From Halobiforma lacisalsi AJ5 (lineage in GTDB: Archaea > Halobacteriota > Halobacteria > Halobacteriales > Natrialbaceae), in the NCBI RefSeq assembly GCF_000226975.2, contig NZ_CP019285.1, forward strand, positions 2,170,001 through 2,234,000: a stretch of 64,000 bases of DNA, in the 5' to 3' direction. The notes under the pieces were generated by a model. That model saw only the letters and a list, made by a program, of their open reading frames with translations, did no database searches and was not told where the DNA came from. Every line of letters begins with the position of its first letter. Positions within the stretch are counted from its first letter, which is position 1. This document shows, one piece after another, positions 34,777-43,043 of this stretch. The position numbers were made by a program, and so were the translations under genes.

Positions 34777-37695
34777 TCAGCGACCCGGAACTCCGACGGA
34801 AACGCCGTCTCCGCTCTCGAGTCGGTCCCAGACGACGATCACCGACGGCAACACGAGAATGGAGGTCAGCCACGCGTAGAACACGCCGAGCGCGAGCAGG
34901 AGGCCGAACTCCATGATCAGGGGGATCAACGCGAGGTACAGCACTCCCAGCCCCGTGACGGTCGTCAGCATGCTCCCGGTGAGCGCGCCGCCGGTCCCGC
35001 GGACGGTCACGAGCAGCGATTCGTGCACGTCGCCCGTGTTCTCGTACTCGTCGACGAACCGGTGCATGAAGTGGACGGTGTAGTCGACACCCAGCCCGAT
35101 CGAGACCGAGAGGATCGGCGCGTTGATCGGCGTTAGCGGCACGTCGAACAGCCGCATCGAGCCCGCAAGCAGGGCAACCGCCAGCAACACCGGAACCAGG
35201 TTCAAGACGCCGTAGATCGCCCGGCCCTCAAGCCACCAGTAGGAAAGCACGAGGAAGACCATCGTCAGGAGAAAGGCGACGACGAGGCTGTTGATCGATG
35301 ATTCGGTCGTCTTCTCGATCACGGCCTCGAAGATGACCAGTTGCCCCGTCGCCGTCGCGTCGAGTTCCATCCCGTCGGCGACGCTCCTGGCGGCGGCGAC
35401 GGCCTCGTCCTGGTCGGCGTCGACGTCGATCTGGACGTCGATCCGGGTCGCGCTCCGGTCCGTCGTCAGCCGATCGGCGGCGTCGTCCGCCCCGTCGGAG
35501 GCGAACAGCGCGTCGTAGACGGCGTCGACGTTACGATCCGGGATCCCGTCGCCGCGCGAGTCGTACCGCTCGACGGTCGCGGCGAACTCCGGATCCGTCG
35601 CGGCCTGGGAGTCGATGACGTCGAGGATGGTGTCGGCGTCGGCCTCCCGGCCGTCGGATTTGAACGCCTCGGGCGGGTTCCGGACCGCGCGGTCGACCTC
35701 CCTGAGCCCGCGATCGGACCTGAGATCGCTGTCGGCGACGTATATCGTCACCGAGCCGTCGAGGCTCCGATCGAAGTCCTCCTCGAGGTAGTTCAGCACC
35801 GTCATGAAGGTGTAGTCGCTGGGCTGGAGCGGGCCGGGAAGCGACTGATACTGTTCGATCCGGTCCTCGTCGGGGAAGAACGCCTCCTGATCGAACTCGG
35901 TGTCGACGCCGGTCCCGTACGCGGTGGCCCCCGCACCGAGTACGAGCATCGCGACGAGGAAGAGCACCGGAACCGCCCGGGCGATGTGAACGCCGACCGG
36001 CAGCACACGGCCCATCCACGAGTTCTCCTGCCCGAGCGGGGTGGAACCGAACTCCGGGAACCGCGTCCCCTCCCGGAGGCGGTCGAAGCCGACCTTTCCC
36101 GCAGGGAGGAACACACTGAAGATGAGGAACGTAAAGACCATCCCCGCGGACGCGACGATGGCGAAATCCCGCGTGATGTCGCTGACCAGGTTCGCCATAA
36201 TGCTGAACACCGTCGTCAGGGTGACGATCAGCAGCGCCGTCGTCAACTGGTCGGTCGTGATCCCCATCGAGTCACCGATCGACGTTCCGGTGCCCCGCTC
36301 CTCCCGGTAGCGGTTGATGATGTGGATCCCGAAGTCGATCCCGACCGCGAGCAACAGCGGGAAGACGGTAATCAGGGAGTCCGAGAACGGGATGTTCGCG
36401 AACCCCATGAATCCGAACGTCCAGATCATCGTCATCACCAGCGCCGCCAGTCCCAGCGCGAGGTCGACCGGATCGCGGTACGCGACCAGCAGGAAAAACA
36501 GGATCAGGACGATCGCCGCCGGGAAGACGACGATGGCCGTATCCCCCAGCAACTGGACGGTCTCCTCCTCGATCACGGCGTCGCCGAAAATGACGACGTT
36601 GTCGTCCGTATCGAAGCCCTCGATCTCGTCGGCGATCTCCTGGGTCTCGAACTGCAGGTGGGCGTGATCGCTCGTCTCCGACATCGGCGGCGTGTCGTAG
36701 GTGATCGCTACCTGTGCGACGTCCGCGCGCGCCGATTCACGGGTGAAGTCGGTGCTTACCGGGATCCCCATCCGCTCGTCGGCTCGAGCGATCGCGTCCT
36801 CGAGTTGACGCGGGGATGCTCGCTCGATCGCCCGGTACTGCCGTTCGGCCGTCGTCGCCTCCGGATCGAGTTGCGTCGCAATCAGCGACGCCGGACTCGT
36901 CGTCGAGGCGACCCGCAGACCGTCCTCGTTCTCGACCCGATCCTGGAACTCGAGCATTCGCAACAGGTTCGGCTTCGAGAGGACGTTCCCGTCGTTCCGA
37001 TCGGTGACGAACAGCTGGGCGGTGGTGCCGCCGGCGTCCCGACCGGAGCGGTCGAAGTTCTCCTGCATTTCATCGAACGCCTCCTGCGCCTCCGAATCCT
37101 CGGTAAACTGGTCGGTACCGGCCTGCTGTTCGCCGCCGCCGGCCACCGCCCCACTGAGGAAGACGGCCGTCACGAGCAGAAAGACGAGCACGACGGTCCA
37201 GGTCCGTTCGGTGATCAGAGGGTTGATGCGACGAGTGAACGGGTCCTTGCTCCCGCCGTCGGGGCTGGACTCGGAGCCGGCTTTGGAGGTACTATCGGAG
37301 AGGCCAGCGGCTCCACCGCTCCCGAAGTCGCGATTCCCGTCACGTTCTGCTGGCCCGGTGTTCGCGCCAGCATCGTCGGTTCCCCTCCCGAATCGCGAGC
37401 CGAGCCGTGAGACGAGCGCTCCGATCGCTTTCGTCGCGCTCGCGCTCGTGGTCGTGGTCGTGGTTTCCGTTCCGGGACCAGTCGTGGAACTCCCTTCCCG
37501 TTCGCCAGCCCCTTTCACGTCGCTGCTCGAGGAGCCTGCTTCCGCTCCCGCTTCCGACTCCGTCTTCCTCGCGTCTCGAGGCGGGTTCCCGTCGGCGTCG
37601 ATCTCTCCATCTCCCTCGACGGCTGCCCACACGTCGTCCGAGCCGTTCGACTCCTCGCTCTCCGCTTCGTCACCCGGCGCGTCGAAATCACTCAT
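34777..37695 (-). CDS. RND-superfamily (MMPL-type) transporter
   Basis: A 972-residue membrane protein. The first 165 residues are a disordered Ser/Thr/Gly/Asp-rich cytoplasmic tail including a run of threonines. A first helix (TWTVVLVFLLVTAVFLSGAV) then leads to two RND halves, each with a large external loop and five further helices. Typical segments include LLAVGIDFGIHIINRYREE in half one and LSVSIGLGVDYTVHFMHRF in half two, the GxD pattern of the MMPL/HpnN group. The likely cargo is a lipid or hydrophobic compound. It follows the COG1361 protein gene by ten bases, an arrangement seen often in haloarchaea. Confidence 0.9.
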   Translation of the reverse strand: MSDFDAPGDEAESEESNGSDDVWAAVEGDGEIDADGNPPRDARKTESEAGAEAGSSSSDVKGAGEREGSSTTGPGTETTTTTTSASATKAIGALVSRLGSRFGRGTDDAGANTGPAERDGNRDFGSGGAAGLSDSTSKAGSESSPDGGSKDPFTRRINPLITERTWTVVLVFLLVTAVFLSGAVAGGGEQQAGTDQFTEDSEAQEAFDEMQENFDRSGRDAGGTTAQLFVTDRNDGNVLSKPNLLRMLEFQDRVENEDGLRVASTTSPASLIATQLDPEATTAERQYRAIERASPRQLEDAIARADERMGIPVSTDFTRESARADVAQVAITYDTPPMSETSDHAHLQFETQEIADEIEGFDTDDNVVIFGDAVIEEETVQLLGDTAIVVFPAAIVLILFFLLVAYRDPVDLALGLAALVMTMIWTFGFMGFANIPFSDSLITVFPLLLAVGIDFGIHIINRYREERGTGTSIGDSMGITTDQLTTALLIVTLTTVFSIMANLVSDITRDFAIVASAGMVFTFLIFSVFLPAGKVGFDRLREGTRFPEFGSTPLGQENSWMGRVLPVGVHIARAVPVLFLVAMLVLGAGATAYGTGVDTEFDQEAFFPDEDRIEQYQSLPGPLQPSDYTFMTVLNYLEEDFDRSLDGSVTIYVADSDLRSDRGLREVDRAVRNPPEAFKSDGREADADTILDVIDSQAATDPEFAATVERYDSRGDGIPDRNVDAVYDALFASDGADDAADRLTTDRSATRIDVQIDVDADQDEAVAAARSVADGMELDATATGQLVIFEAVIEKTTESSINSLVVAFLLTMVFLVLSYWWLEGRAIYGVLNLVPVLLAVALLAGSMRLFDVPLTPINAPILSVSIGLGVDYTVHFMHRFVDEYENTGDVHESLLVTVRGTGGALTGSMLTTVTGLGVLYLALIPLIMEFGLLLALGVFYAWLTSILVLPSVIVVWDRLESGDGVSVGVPGR

Positions 37696-37705
37696 CGGTG
37701 AACAG

Positions 37706-39316
37706 TCACGCTCGTCGCCACCAGAGCCCGATTCCGAGCCCCGCACCCGTAAGCAGCGCCATCACCGTCACGATCGAGCCGACTGTGGTTCCGCCGTCGT
37801 CGCCGTTGCCCTCGCCGACGTCGATCGGGTGCTGGTAGACGTCCGAGACCACCGTGTCGCCCCGTTCCGTGTCGTACTCGAAGTCGAGTTCGACCGGGTG
37901 CGTCTCGAGTGCCGCGTCCGCCGTGGCCGCGATCTCGAACCGAATCTCGGCGGACTCGCCGGGCTCGAGTTCGTTCACGAACGCGTCGCTGTTGGGCGCA
38001 TCCAGGGGGCTGTCCGCGTAGAGCTTCGCGTCCACGTTCGACAGCGTCTCCGGCCGCTCGTTGGTGATCTCGAGCAAGACCTCGCTCGTCTCGCCCTGGC
38101 GGACGTCGGCCGCGACCGTCTCGATCGAGAACTCCTCGTACCTGTCGTCGATCACGACGCGTTCCGAAATCGGGCCGTCGGTGGCCGTCGTCCGGTCACC
38201 GCTGCCGTACTCGACCGTAAATTGGAGCTGGCGCGGTCCCGCGTCGGCCTGTCCGCTGACGTCCGTCGGGTAGCGGAATTCCGTGGATTCGCCCGGCTCG
38301 AGTTCGGGCAAGGCGTACCGGGTATCCTCGATGAACAGCGACTCGCTCTGGGGAGTGACGTCGAGAACCGCGTCATCGACGGTTCGTGGCCCCTCATTGG
38401 TGAGCGTCCCCGTCACTTCTCCGTCGTAGCCGACCGCGAGAGTACTCTCGAGGTCGTCGATGGCGAACGTCTGCTCTGCTGCCGGCGAAAGCGACGCCGT
38501 TACGCTGTTGGCCGCTCGTTCGATGCCGTTCTCGTCCTCGTAGGTAAAGTCGATCTCGAGGGGGCGCTCGCCGCCGCTGATGCTCTCGTCGATTGCCACG
38601 TCGACGGTCATCGTCGTCGATTCGTTCGGCTCGAGGTCGCCGATGATCTGTTCGGCGGGAGCTTCCGGTGTGCTACCGTCCAAAGTGATGCCGTTTCCGG
38701 ACGTGATGCTCGTTCGTGTCTGGTTCGAAGTGACTGGTCCGGTATTTTCGATCTCTATCCTGGCTTCTCCGCTACCACCGGGTTCGACGTCGGTCATAAG
38801 ATCAGTGACGGCGAGTTGCGGATCGCTCGGCACGACGACAGTCACTGTCTCCTTTTCGGTAGTCGAACGTCGATCGTAGGTCGAACCGCTCACCATATAG
38901 ACGTAGGTGTAGTCAACTTCGACGGTAATCTCGTATTCACCGGGTTCGATGCCGTTCGGGACTTCGATCCGTTGTGTTGCCGGGACGGACTGTCCGTCGG
39001 GAATCGTCCCGAGTGAGGCTTCCCCGGATTTGGATTCGAACGGGCCGGAATCAGAAATTTCTAACGTGCCCGCACGGACGTTGAGAACTTGCTCTCCGAA
39101 ACCGGCATCGAGACGCCCGTCGTTGCTCACGTCAAGCTCGAGCGTCTCCTGGGTTCCCGTTTCGAGCTGGTTATCCGTGAGGTGAACGTCGACATCGGGT
39201 TTTCCGATCTCGGTTCCGTCGACGGCCGCTCCGGCGAGCATCGGTACCGTCATTCCGAGGGCCAGTATAGCCGAGAAAACGATAGCCGTGCCTTTGAGTG
39301 TGGTTCTTCCGCTCAT
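37706..39316 (-). CDS. Exported COG1361 (S-layer-like domain) protein
   Basis: A 536-residue exported protein. A signal peptide spans about residues 8-30 (TAIVFSAILALGMTVPMLAG). The main part has repeated CARDB/COG1361-type immunoglobulin-like segments with the recurring LEPGES..E.R.. and NEGP.T...V motifs, e.g. GDLEPNESTTMTVDVAIDES and LPELEPGESTEFRYPTDVSG. A final hydrophobic helix (about 515-532) ends in WWRRA and anchors the protein. It is the first gene of the COG1361-RND operon and probably acts outside the membrane as a partner of the transporter. Confidence 0.85.
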   Translation of the reverse strand: MSGRTTLKGTAIVFSAILALGMTVPMLAGAAVDGTEIGKPDVDVHLTDNQLETGTQETLELDVSNDGRLDAGFGEQVLNVRAGTLEISDSGPFESKSGEASLGTIPDGQSVPATQRIEVPNGIEPGEYEITVEVDYTYVYMVSGSTYDRRSTTEKETVTVVVPSDPQLAVTDLMTDVEPGGSGEARIEIENTGPVTSNQTRTSITSGNGITLDGSTPEAPAEQIIGDLEPNESTTMTVDVAIDESISGGERPLEIDFTYEDENGIERAANSVTASLSPAAEQTFAIDDLESTLAVGYDGEVTGTLTNEGPRTVDDAVLDVTPQSESLFIEDTRYALPELEPGESTEFRYPTDVSGQADAGPRQLQFTVEYGSGDRTTATDGPISERVVIDDRYEEFSIETVAADVRQGETSEVLLEITNERPETLSNVDAKLYADSPLDAPNSDAFVNELEPGESAEIRFEIAATADAALETHPVELDFEYDTERGDTVVSDVYQHPIDVGEGNGDDGGTTVGSIVTVMALLTGAGLGIGLWWRRA

Positions 39317-39354
39317 TTTTCGCCTTGGTCCGTCGTTTTCCACCCGGGTGCGCC

Positions 39355-39384
39355 AACCTTTGGTACAGAAACCTTTGGTACAGA
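39355..39384 (-). repeat. Perfect 15-bp tandem duplication in the COG1361 leader
   Basis: Two adjoining copies of AACCTTTGGTACAGA occupy positions 39-68 before the start codon at 39316. They would be transcribed as part of the 5' untranslated region if the TATA-like element at 39468 is used. Confidence 0.85.
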
Positions 39385-39467
39385 TCTACGGTACTGCTGA
39401 ACTCTGGTTTCGCAAAACTGTTCTCGGTTCCGATAATCTCTCATTGATAGTTAACGAGGCTAATAGG

Positions 39468-39475
39468 AATATAAC
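39468..39475 (-). promoter_or_regulatory. TATA-like element of the COG1361-RND operon
   Basis: Read on the minus strand as GTTATATT following an A-rich BRE-like stretch. Transcription from it would give a leader of about 128 bases before the ATG at 39316. Confidence 0.45.
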
Positions 39476-39480
39476 CTTTT

Positions 39481-39498
39481 TGATTGAATGTTCAGTCA
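39481..39498. promoter_or_regulatory. 18-bp palindrome, possible TetR-family operator
   Basis: TGATTGAATGTTCAGTCA has arms that pair at seven of eight positions around a two-base centre. It abuts the BRE/TATA region of the COG1361-RND operon, where a bound repressor would block the basal transcription factors. TetR proteins typically control RND and MMPL transporters through sites of this size and symmetry. No regulator gene is adjacent. Confidence 0.5.
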
Positions 39499-39843
39499 TG
39501 CAGCGGCCGATACGGACATACTCACCGACCTCGATCGGCGCTCTCTCACGTTTCGTAGCCACTGAAAGTCAATGCAGTCCGATCGAACGACCGGCGTGTG
39601 ATCGACGTGTGAATCGTTTCGGTTGTTGCCATAGCTGGGTGTCAGTACGGAGTTCTCGACGGGAGGCCCTTACAGAAACTACCGATTGTGACTCACGTAT
39701 TCTCTCCAATTACAAAGGAGAAATCCGCCGATCGTCGGTGAGACCGATAGTTACTATTCGGATAGATAGCACGCTCGAGTCCGCGCCATCGGTCGATTAA
39801 TACGTCTTTGAGATAGTACCGCAATCGTAGTAATCGAACACAA

Positions 39844-39851
39844 AACTTATT
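39844..39851 (+). promoter_or_regulatory. TATA box of the S-layer glycoprotein gene
   Basis: ACTTATTA preceded by an A-rich BRE-like stretch. A start about 26 bp downstream leaves a leader of about 120 bases before the ATG at 39993, in keeping with the long leaders known for haloarchaeal S-layer mRNAs. Confidence 0.55.
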
Positions 39852-39960
39852 ACGCGATGCCAACATCTCTCTGATACCCCTACCCGGAGGTCGAGTAGGC
39901 GCTGCCGACGCAGTCGGACGGTGGTCGTTGACGTCGCCTCCGCTGATCGCGCGCTAACCA

Positions 39961-39981
39961 ATGCAGACAATCGAAACATAA
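39961..39981 (+). other. Short upstream ORF in the S-layer leader
   Basis: An ATG followed by five sense codons and TAA (MQTIET) ends 11 bases before the S-layer start codon and is in a different frame. It would be transcribed with the leader. Whether it is translated is unknown. Confidence 0.35.
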
Positions 39982-39992
39982 TACAACACAAC

Positions 39993-42629
39993 ATGACAAG
40001 CGAGATTTCATATCGCGAAAAGGGACGTGCAGCGTTCCTGGCAGCGATGATGGTCCTCTCCGTTGTCGCCATGTCCGCAGCGTTTGCGGGCGCGGCGGCA
40101 GCGGTCAACCAGAACACGGAGGACACGTACGAATCCGGACCTACGTTCACTGACGCAGATGAGCTAGCGGACGAAGATCCGGTTTGGCTTGGCCAAGAGG
40201 TAACGATTGCAAACTTCGGTAGTGACGCCGAGATCCGTGCTGGCTTCCCTGACGAGGACGCTGAAGTCATTGCAAGCGTCTTCGAAGATGAAGGCTCGGT
40301 TAGCTTCGAAATCGATGAAGACTTCGAAGCTGATGAGCCGTACCACATCCGGAATCCGAACGCCGGTGGGAGCTATCAGGGCTCGGTAGAGGCAACGTTC
40401 CAGGTCCAGAGTGAGGACTTCGGTGCCGAGTTCAGTAGTGGGACCGTCATTCAGGACGGCGTTGAAACTCTCGAGTTCGAGTCCGACCGTGATGTGCAGA
40501 CGGTGAACGTCACGTCGGAAGACCTCGACAGTGACGAACTTGTGGACGTCTTCAATGACAACGACGACGCATCTGGCGTCAATGACAAAGACTATCACGA
40601 AGATGAAGATGTCCTGACGTTCGAGCTGGATACTACCGAGCAGACGGACTACGACCTTGACTTCACCAACATCGACGCTGGTGACTACGACTTCAACTTC
40701 AGTGTCACTGACTCGTACGCGTCCGCTAACGCGTCCATTACGGTGACTGACGAAGACGTCGAACGTGACGTCAACGCTGAAAACGTCGATCGCGGTGAAC
40801 TGTCGAACATCACCGTCGAACCCTACGAGACCGACTACAGTGCCATTAAGGTCGGTGAATACGAGGACGTCAGCTACGAGGCTGGCCTCATCGTCGTGGA
40901 CAACTCCGACGACGGCTACGACGAGATCAACGTCACGATGAACACCCACACGGCCGGTGCTGGGCACGTCGATTCCGATGATGCGGACTTCGACGTGCTG
41001 AGCGAGGACGTGTTCGAGGCCCAGCAGGACGACGTTGAGATTCACTTCGCCTACCTCAACATCTCCGACACTGTCTTCTACAACGACGAGCTCGACAACA
41101 CCCCCGCAACGAACGACCTCTTCAACGGTGTTGGTGACGACGACAACTACGAGACGCTCGATACGTTCAGTATCGAAGACGACGGCCTCAGCAATCCGCT
41201 TGCTAAGGGCGACTACGAAGTGACCACGGGCGGTCAGTGGACGCTCGATGACCAGGACCTGCCCGAAATCGACGATACCGACGACAGTGACTTCCTGGTG
41301 CTGTCGCCGCGGATGCCCGCGAGTGAAGTCGCCACGCACACTGCGCCTGGTGACGACAGCATGAGCAGCTTCGAGGACTTCAACGAGTCCACTATTACGT
41401 CGACGGAGACCGTTGCCGAAGGCGACCACCTCATCGTCACTATCGACGACTTCGGCACCTCTGGCCTGCTCGATCAGTTCAACGCCGGTGACAACATCGG
41501 CGAAACTCTCGCCAGTGAGGATATCTACTTCGAACTCGAGCAGGACGACGTGCCTGCAAACTCGCCTGACCAGGTCTGGAACAACAGCGCTCTCGTCGAC
41601 TCGGACGTCGATGCAGATCCGCTTGACTTCAACTTCGTCAACGCTGACGAGTACGAAGGTGACCAGCTGATCCTCGAAGTCCCGATCGACGACCTCGAGA
41701 ATGAGTTCAGCGGTAACGATTACGAGATCGGCGATAACTTCGACGGTGAGTGGGTTGACGCCGACGCTGACGAAGACTACACCTGGAACATCCAGATCAC
41801 CGAGGACAACGCCTACGTCGAAGACTCCGACGAAGAAATCGACGTCGAAGGCGACCTCACGCTCGACGAGCGTGAACTGACCCTCGACGACGCGAACGAA
41901 GAACTCCCGAACGCTGAGGATACCGCCGTCACGGGCGACACGACGATCGCCCCCGGCTCGGAAGTCGAAGTCCGTGCCGCCTCCTCGGGTAACTTCGTCC
42001 TCGACAACGACACGCTCGTCGACGACGACCGTACCTTCCTGGGTACCTTCGACTTCAGCGACTACGAAGCCAACACCAGTGTCGACCTCGAAGCCTACGG
42101 CCCTGGTGATGAATCCGACGAACTCAGCGCTGAACTCGTCGACGCTGGTGAACCACTGATCCAGCTCGACACCTCCGCACCTGAGAAGACTCAGGTCGGT
42201 GAAGACGCCTCGCTTGAGGTGACCGTCGCGAACAACGGTGGCGCCGCCGACACGATCGACATCGGCGTCGTCATCGACGACGAGAACACCTACAGCGAAG
42301 ACAACGTCACCCTCGAGCCTGACGAAGAGTGGAGCGAGAGCTTCGACTTCGACACCTCGGAAGCTGGTGACATCGAGTGGAGCGTCTCCGCTGGCGACGA
42401 GGAAGCCACCGGCACCCTGACCGTCTCCGAAGACAAGAAGGAGAACGGTGAGAACGGTGAGAACGGTGAGAACGGTGAGAACGGTGAGAACGGCGAGAAC
42501 GGTGAGAACGGCGAGAACGGCGAGAACGGTGACAACGGCGAAGAAGACGGGACGCCCGGCTTCGGCGTCGCTGTCGCTGTCGTCGCGCTGCTCGCCGCCG
42601 CCATGCTCGCCCTGCGCCGCCAGAACTAA
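39993..42629 (+). CDS. S-layer glycoprotein with PGF-CTERM anchor
   Basis: An 878-residue acidic protein forming the cell-surface lattice. The signal peptide (residues about 10-37) contains AAFLAAMMVLSVVAMSAAF, and the mature chain begins near AVNQNTEDTYES, typical of haloarchaeal S-layer proteins. The body is dominated by Asp and Glu with Ig-like strand patterns and at least ten N-glycosylation sequons such as NVTS, NFS, NAS and NISD. A Glu-Asn-Gly repeat spacer near residues 817-849 leads to PGFGVAVAVVALLAAAM and basic residues, the archaeosortase A signal. Codon usage is less G/C-biased than in neighbours, fitting very high expression. Upstream in-frame starts lie in the leader. Confidence 0.93.
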   Translation: MTSEISYREKGRAAFLAAMMVLSVVAMSAAFAGAAAAVNQNTEDTYESGPTFTDADELADEDPVWLGQEVTIANFGSDAEIRAGFPDEDAEVIASVFEDEGSVSFEIDEDFEADEPYHIRNPNAGGSYQGSVEATFQVQSEDFGAEFSSGTVIQDGVETLEFESDRDVQTVNVTSEDLDSDELVDVFNDNDDASGVNDKDYHEDEDVLTFELDTTEQTDYDLDFTNIDAGDYDFNFSVTDSYASANASITVTDEDVERDVNAENVDRGELSNITVEPYETDYSAIKVGEYEDVSYEAGLIVVDNSDDGYDEINVTMNTHTAGAGHVDSDDADFDVLSEDVFEAQQDDVEIHFAYLNISDTVFYNDELDNTPATNDLFNGVGDDDNYETLDTFSIEDDGLSNPLAKGDYEVTTGGQWTLDDQDLPEIDDTDDSDFLVLSPRMPASEVATHTAPGDDSMSSFEDFNESTITSTETVAEGDHLIVTIDDFGTSGLLDQFNAGDNIGETLASEDIYFELEQDDVPANSPDQVWNNSALVDSDVDADPLDFNFVNADEYEGDQLILEVPIDDLENEFSGNDYEIGDNFDGEWVDADADEDYTWNIQITEDNAYVEDSDEEIDVEGDLTLDERELTLDDANEELPNAEDTAVTGDTTIAPGSEVEVRAASSGNFVLDNDTLVDDDRTFLGTFDFSDYEANTSVDLEAYGPGDESDELSAELVDAGEPLIQLDTSAPEKTQVGEDASLEVTVANNGGAADTIDIGVVIDDENTYSEDNVTLEPDEEWSESFDFDTSEAGDIEWSVSAGDEEATGTLTVSEDKKENGENGENGENGENGENGENGENGENGENGDNGEEDGTPGFGVAVAVVALLAAAMLALRRQN
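42441..42539 (+). repeat. Eleven-unit 9-bp repeat encoding Glu-Asn-Gly
   Basis: Ten units of GAGAACGG(T/C) and one GACAACGGC encode ten ENG and one DNG tripeptides in the membrane-proximal spacer of the S-layer protein. Differences are mostly the silent T/C at the last base, so the amino-acid repeat is preserved. Confidence 0.92.
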
Positions 42630-43043
42630 CGCCGACTAACTACCGGCTCACGCCGGCCTGCAGTTTCCGCCGCATCCCGCTTTTTTCGACGCTACGTGAC
42701 TGTTAGCTTCGGGCTTCTCACAGCCAGAGAGCCGTTCGTGAGCTCCGTCCGAATGGCTTCGATCGGAGCCGGCAGTTACCACTGATGCCACTGAAATCGA
42801 TACGAACCGTCGTCTGTAGGCACTAAACACCACAGCCAGTCCATCGGGACGGCTCAGTGAGAACGTGGACAACGTTGAACCGTTGTACAGTCGGCCTTCG
42901 TCCGATCTGGGCTGGGCGGTACGGGATCCACCGTGCTAGAAAACTGACCAGACCGCTGGTAGTTCCGAGAAAGTGGAGAGATCCCCTACAGAATTGTGTC
43001 TTACGAACGCAACAGACGTGTCGAATCGGTAGGTTCGTCTCGG
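42630..43043. other. Intergenic region between convergent genes
   Basis: Apart from the terminator-like hairpin near the S-layer stop, nothing convincing is visible in the 414 bp up to the thioredoxin reductase stop. Confidence 0.6.
42643..42686 (+). terminator. Probable terminator of the S-layer gene
   Basis: A perfect CCGGC/GCCGG stem with a four-base loop begins 14 bp after the S-layer stop, and a T6 run follows at 42681-42686. Archaeal termination mainly uses such oligo-T tracts. Confidence 0.5.

Larger units (their letters stand above)
39317..39992. other. Divergent intergenic region between the COG1361 operon and the S-layer gene
   Basis: The 676-bp region holds the leader and promoter of the COG1361 operon, an 18-bp palindrome, and the promoter and leader of the S-layer gene. 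Between about 39500 and 39840 no gene, RNA or repeat is convincing; an open frame of 170 codons across part of it has no protein character. Confidence 0.6.

Noticed and set aside
35341..37410. 689-codon plus-strand open frame opposite the RND transporter
   Set aside because: The product is Arg- and Asp-rich antisense translation without hydrophobic or domain structure, while the minus strand encodes a clear MMPL protein.
39288..39800. 170-codon plus-strand frame in the COG1361/S-layer gap
   Set aside because: Basic, cysteine-scattered product without haloarchaeal acidic bias; it runs through the promoter, palindrome and the 15-bp repeats.
39857..39874. First short ATG ORF near the S-layer promoter
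   Set aside because: It lies too close downstream of the TATA box to be inside the predicted transcript.
42441..42539. Possible CRISPR-like array at the 9-bp repeats
   Set aside because: Units are contiguous 9-mers in frame with no spacers; they are coding repeats.
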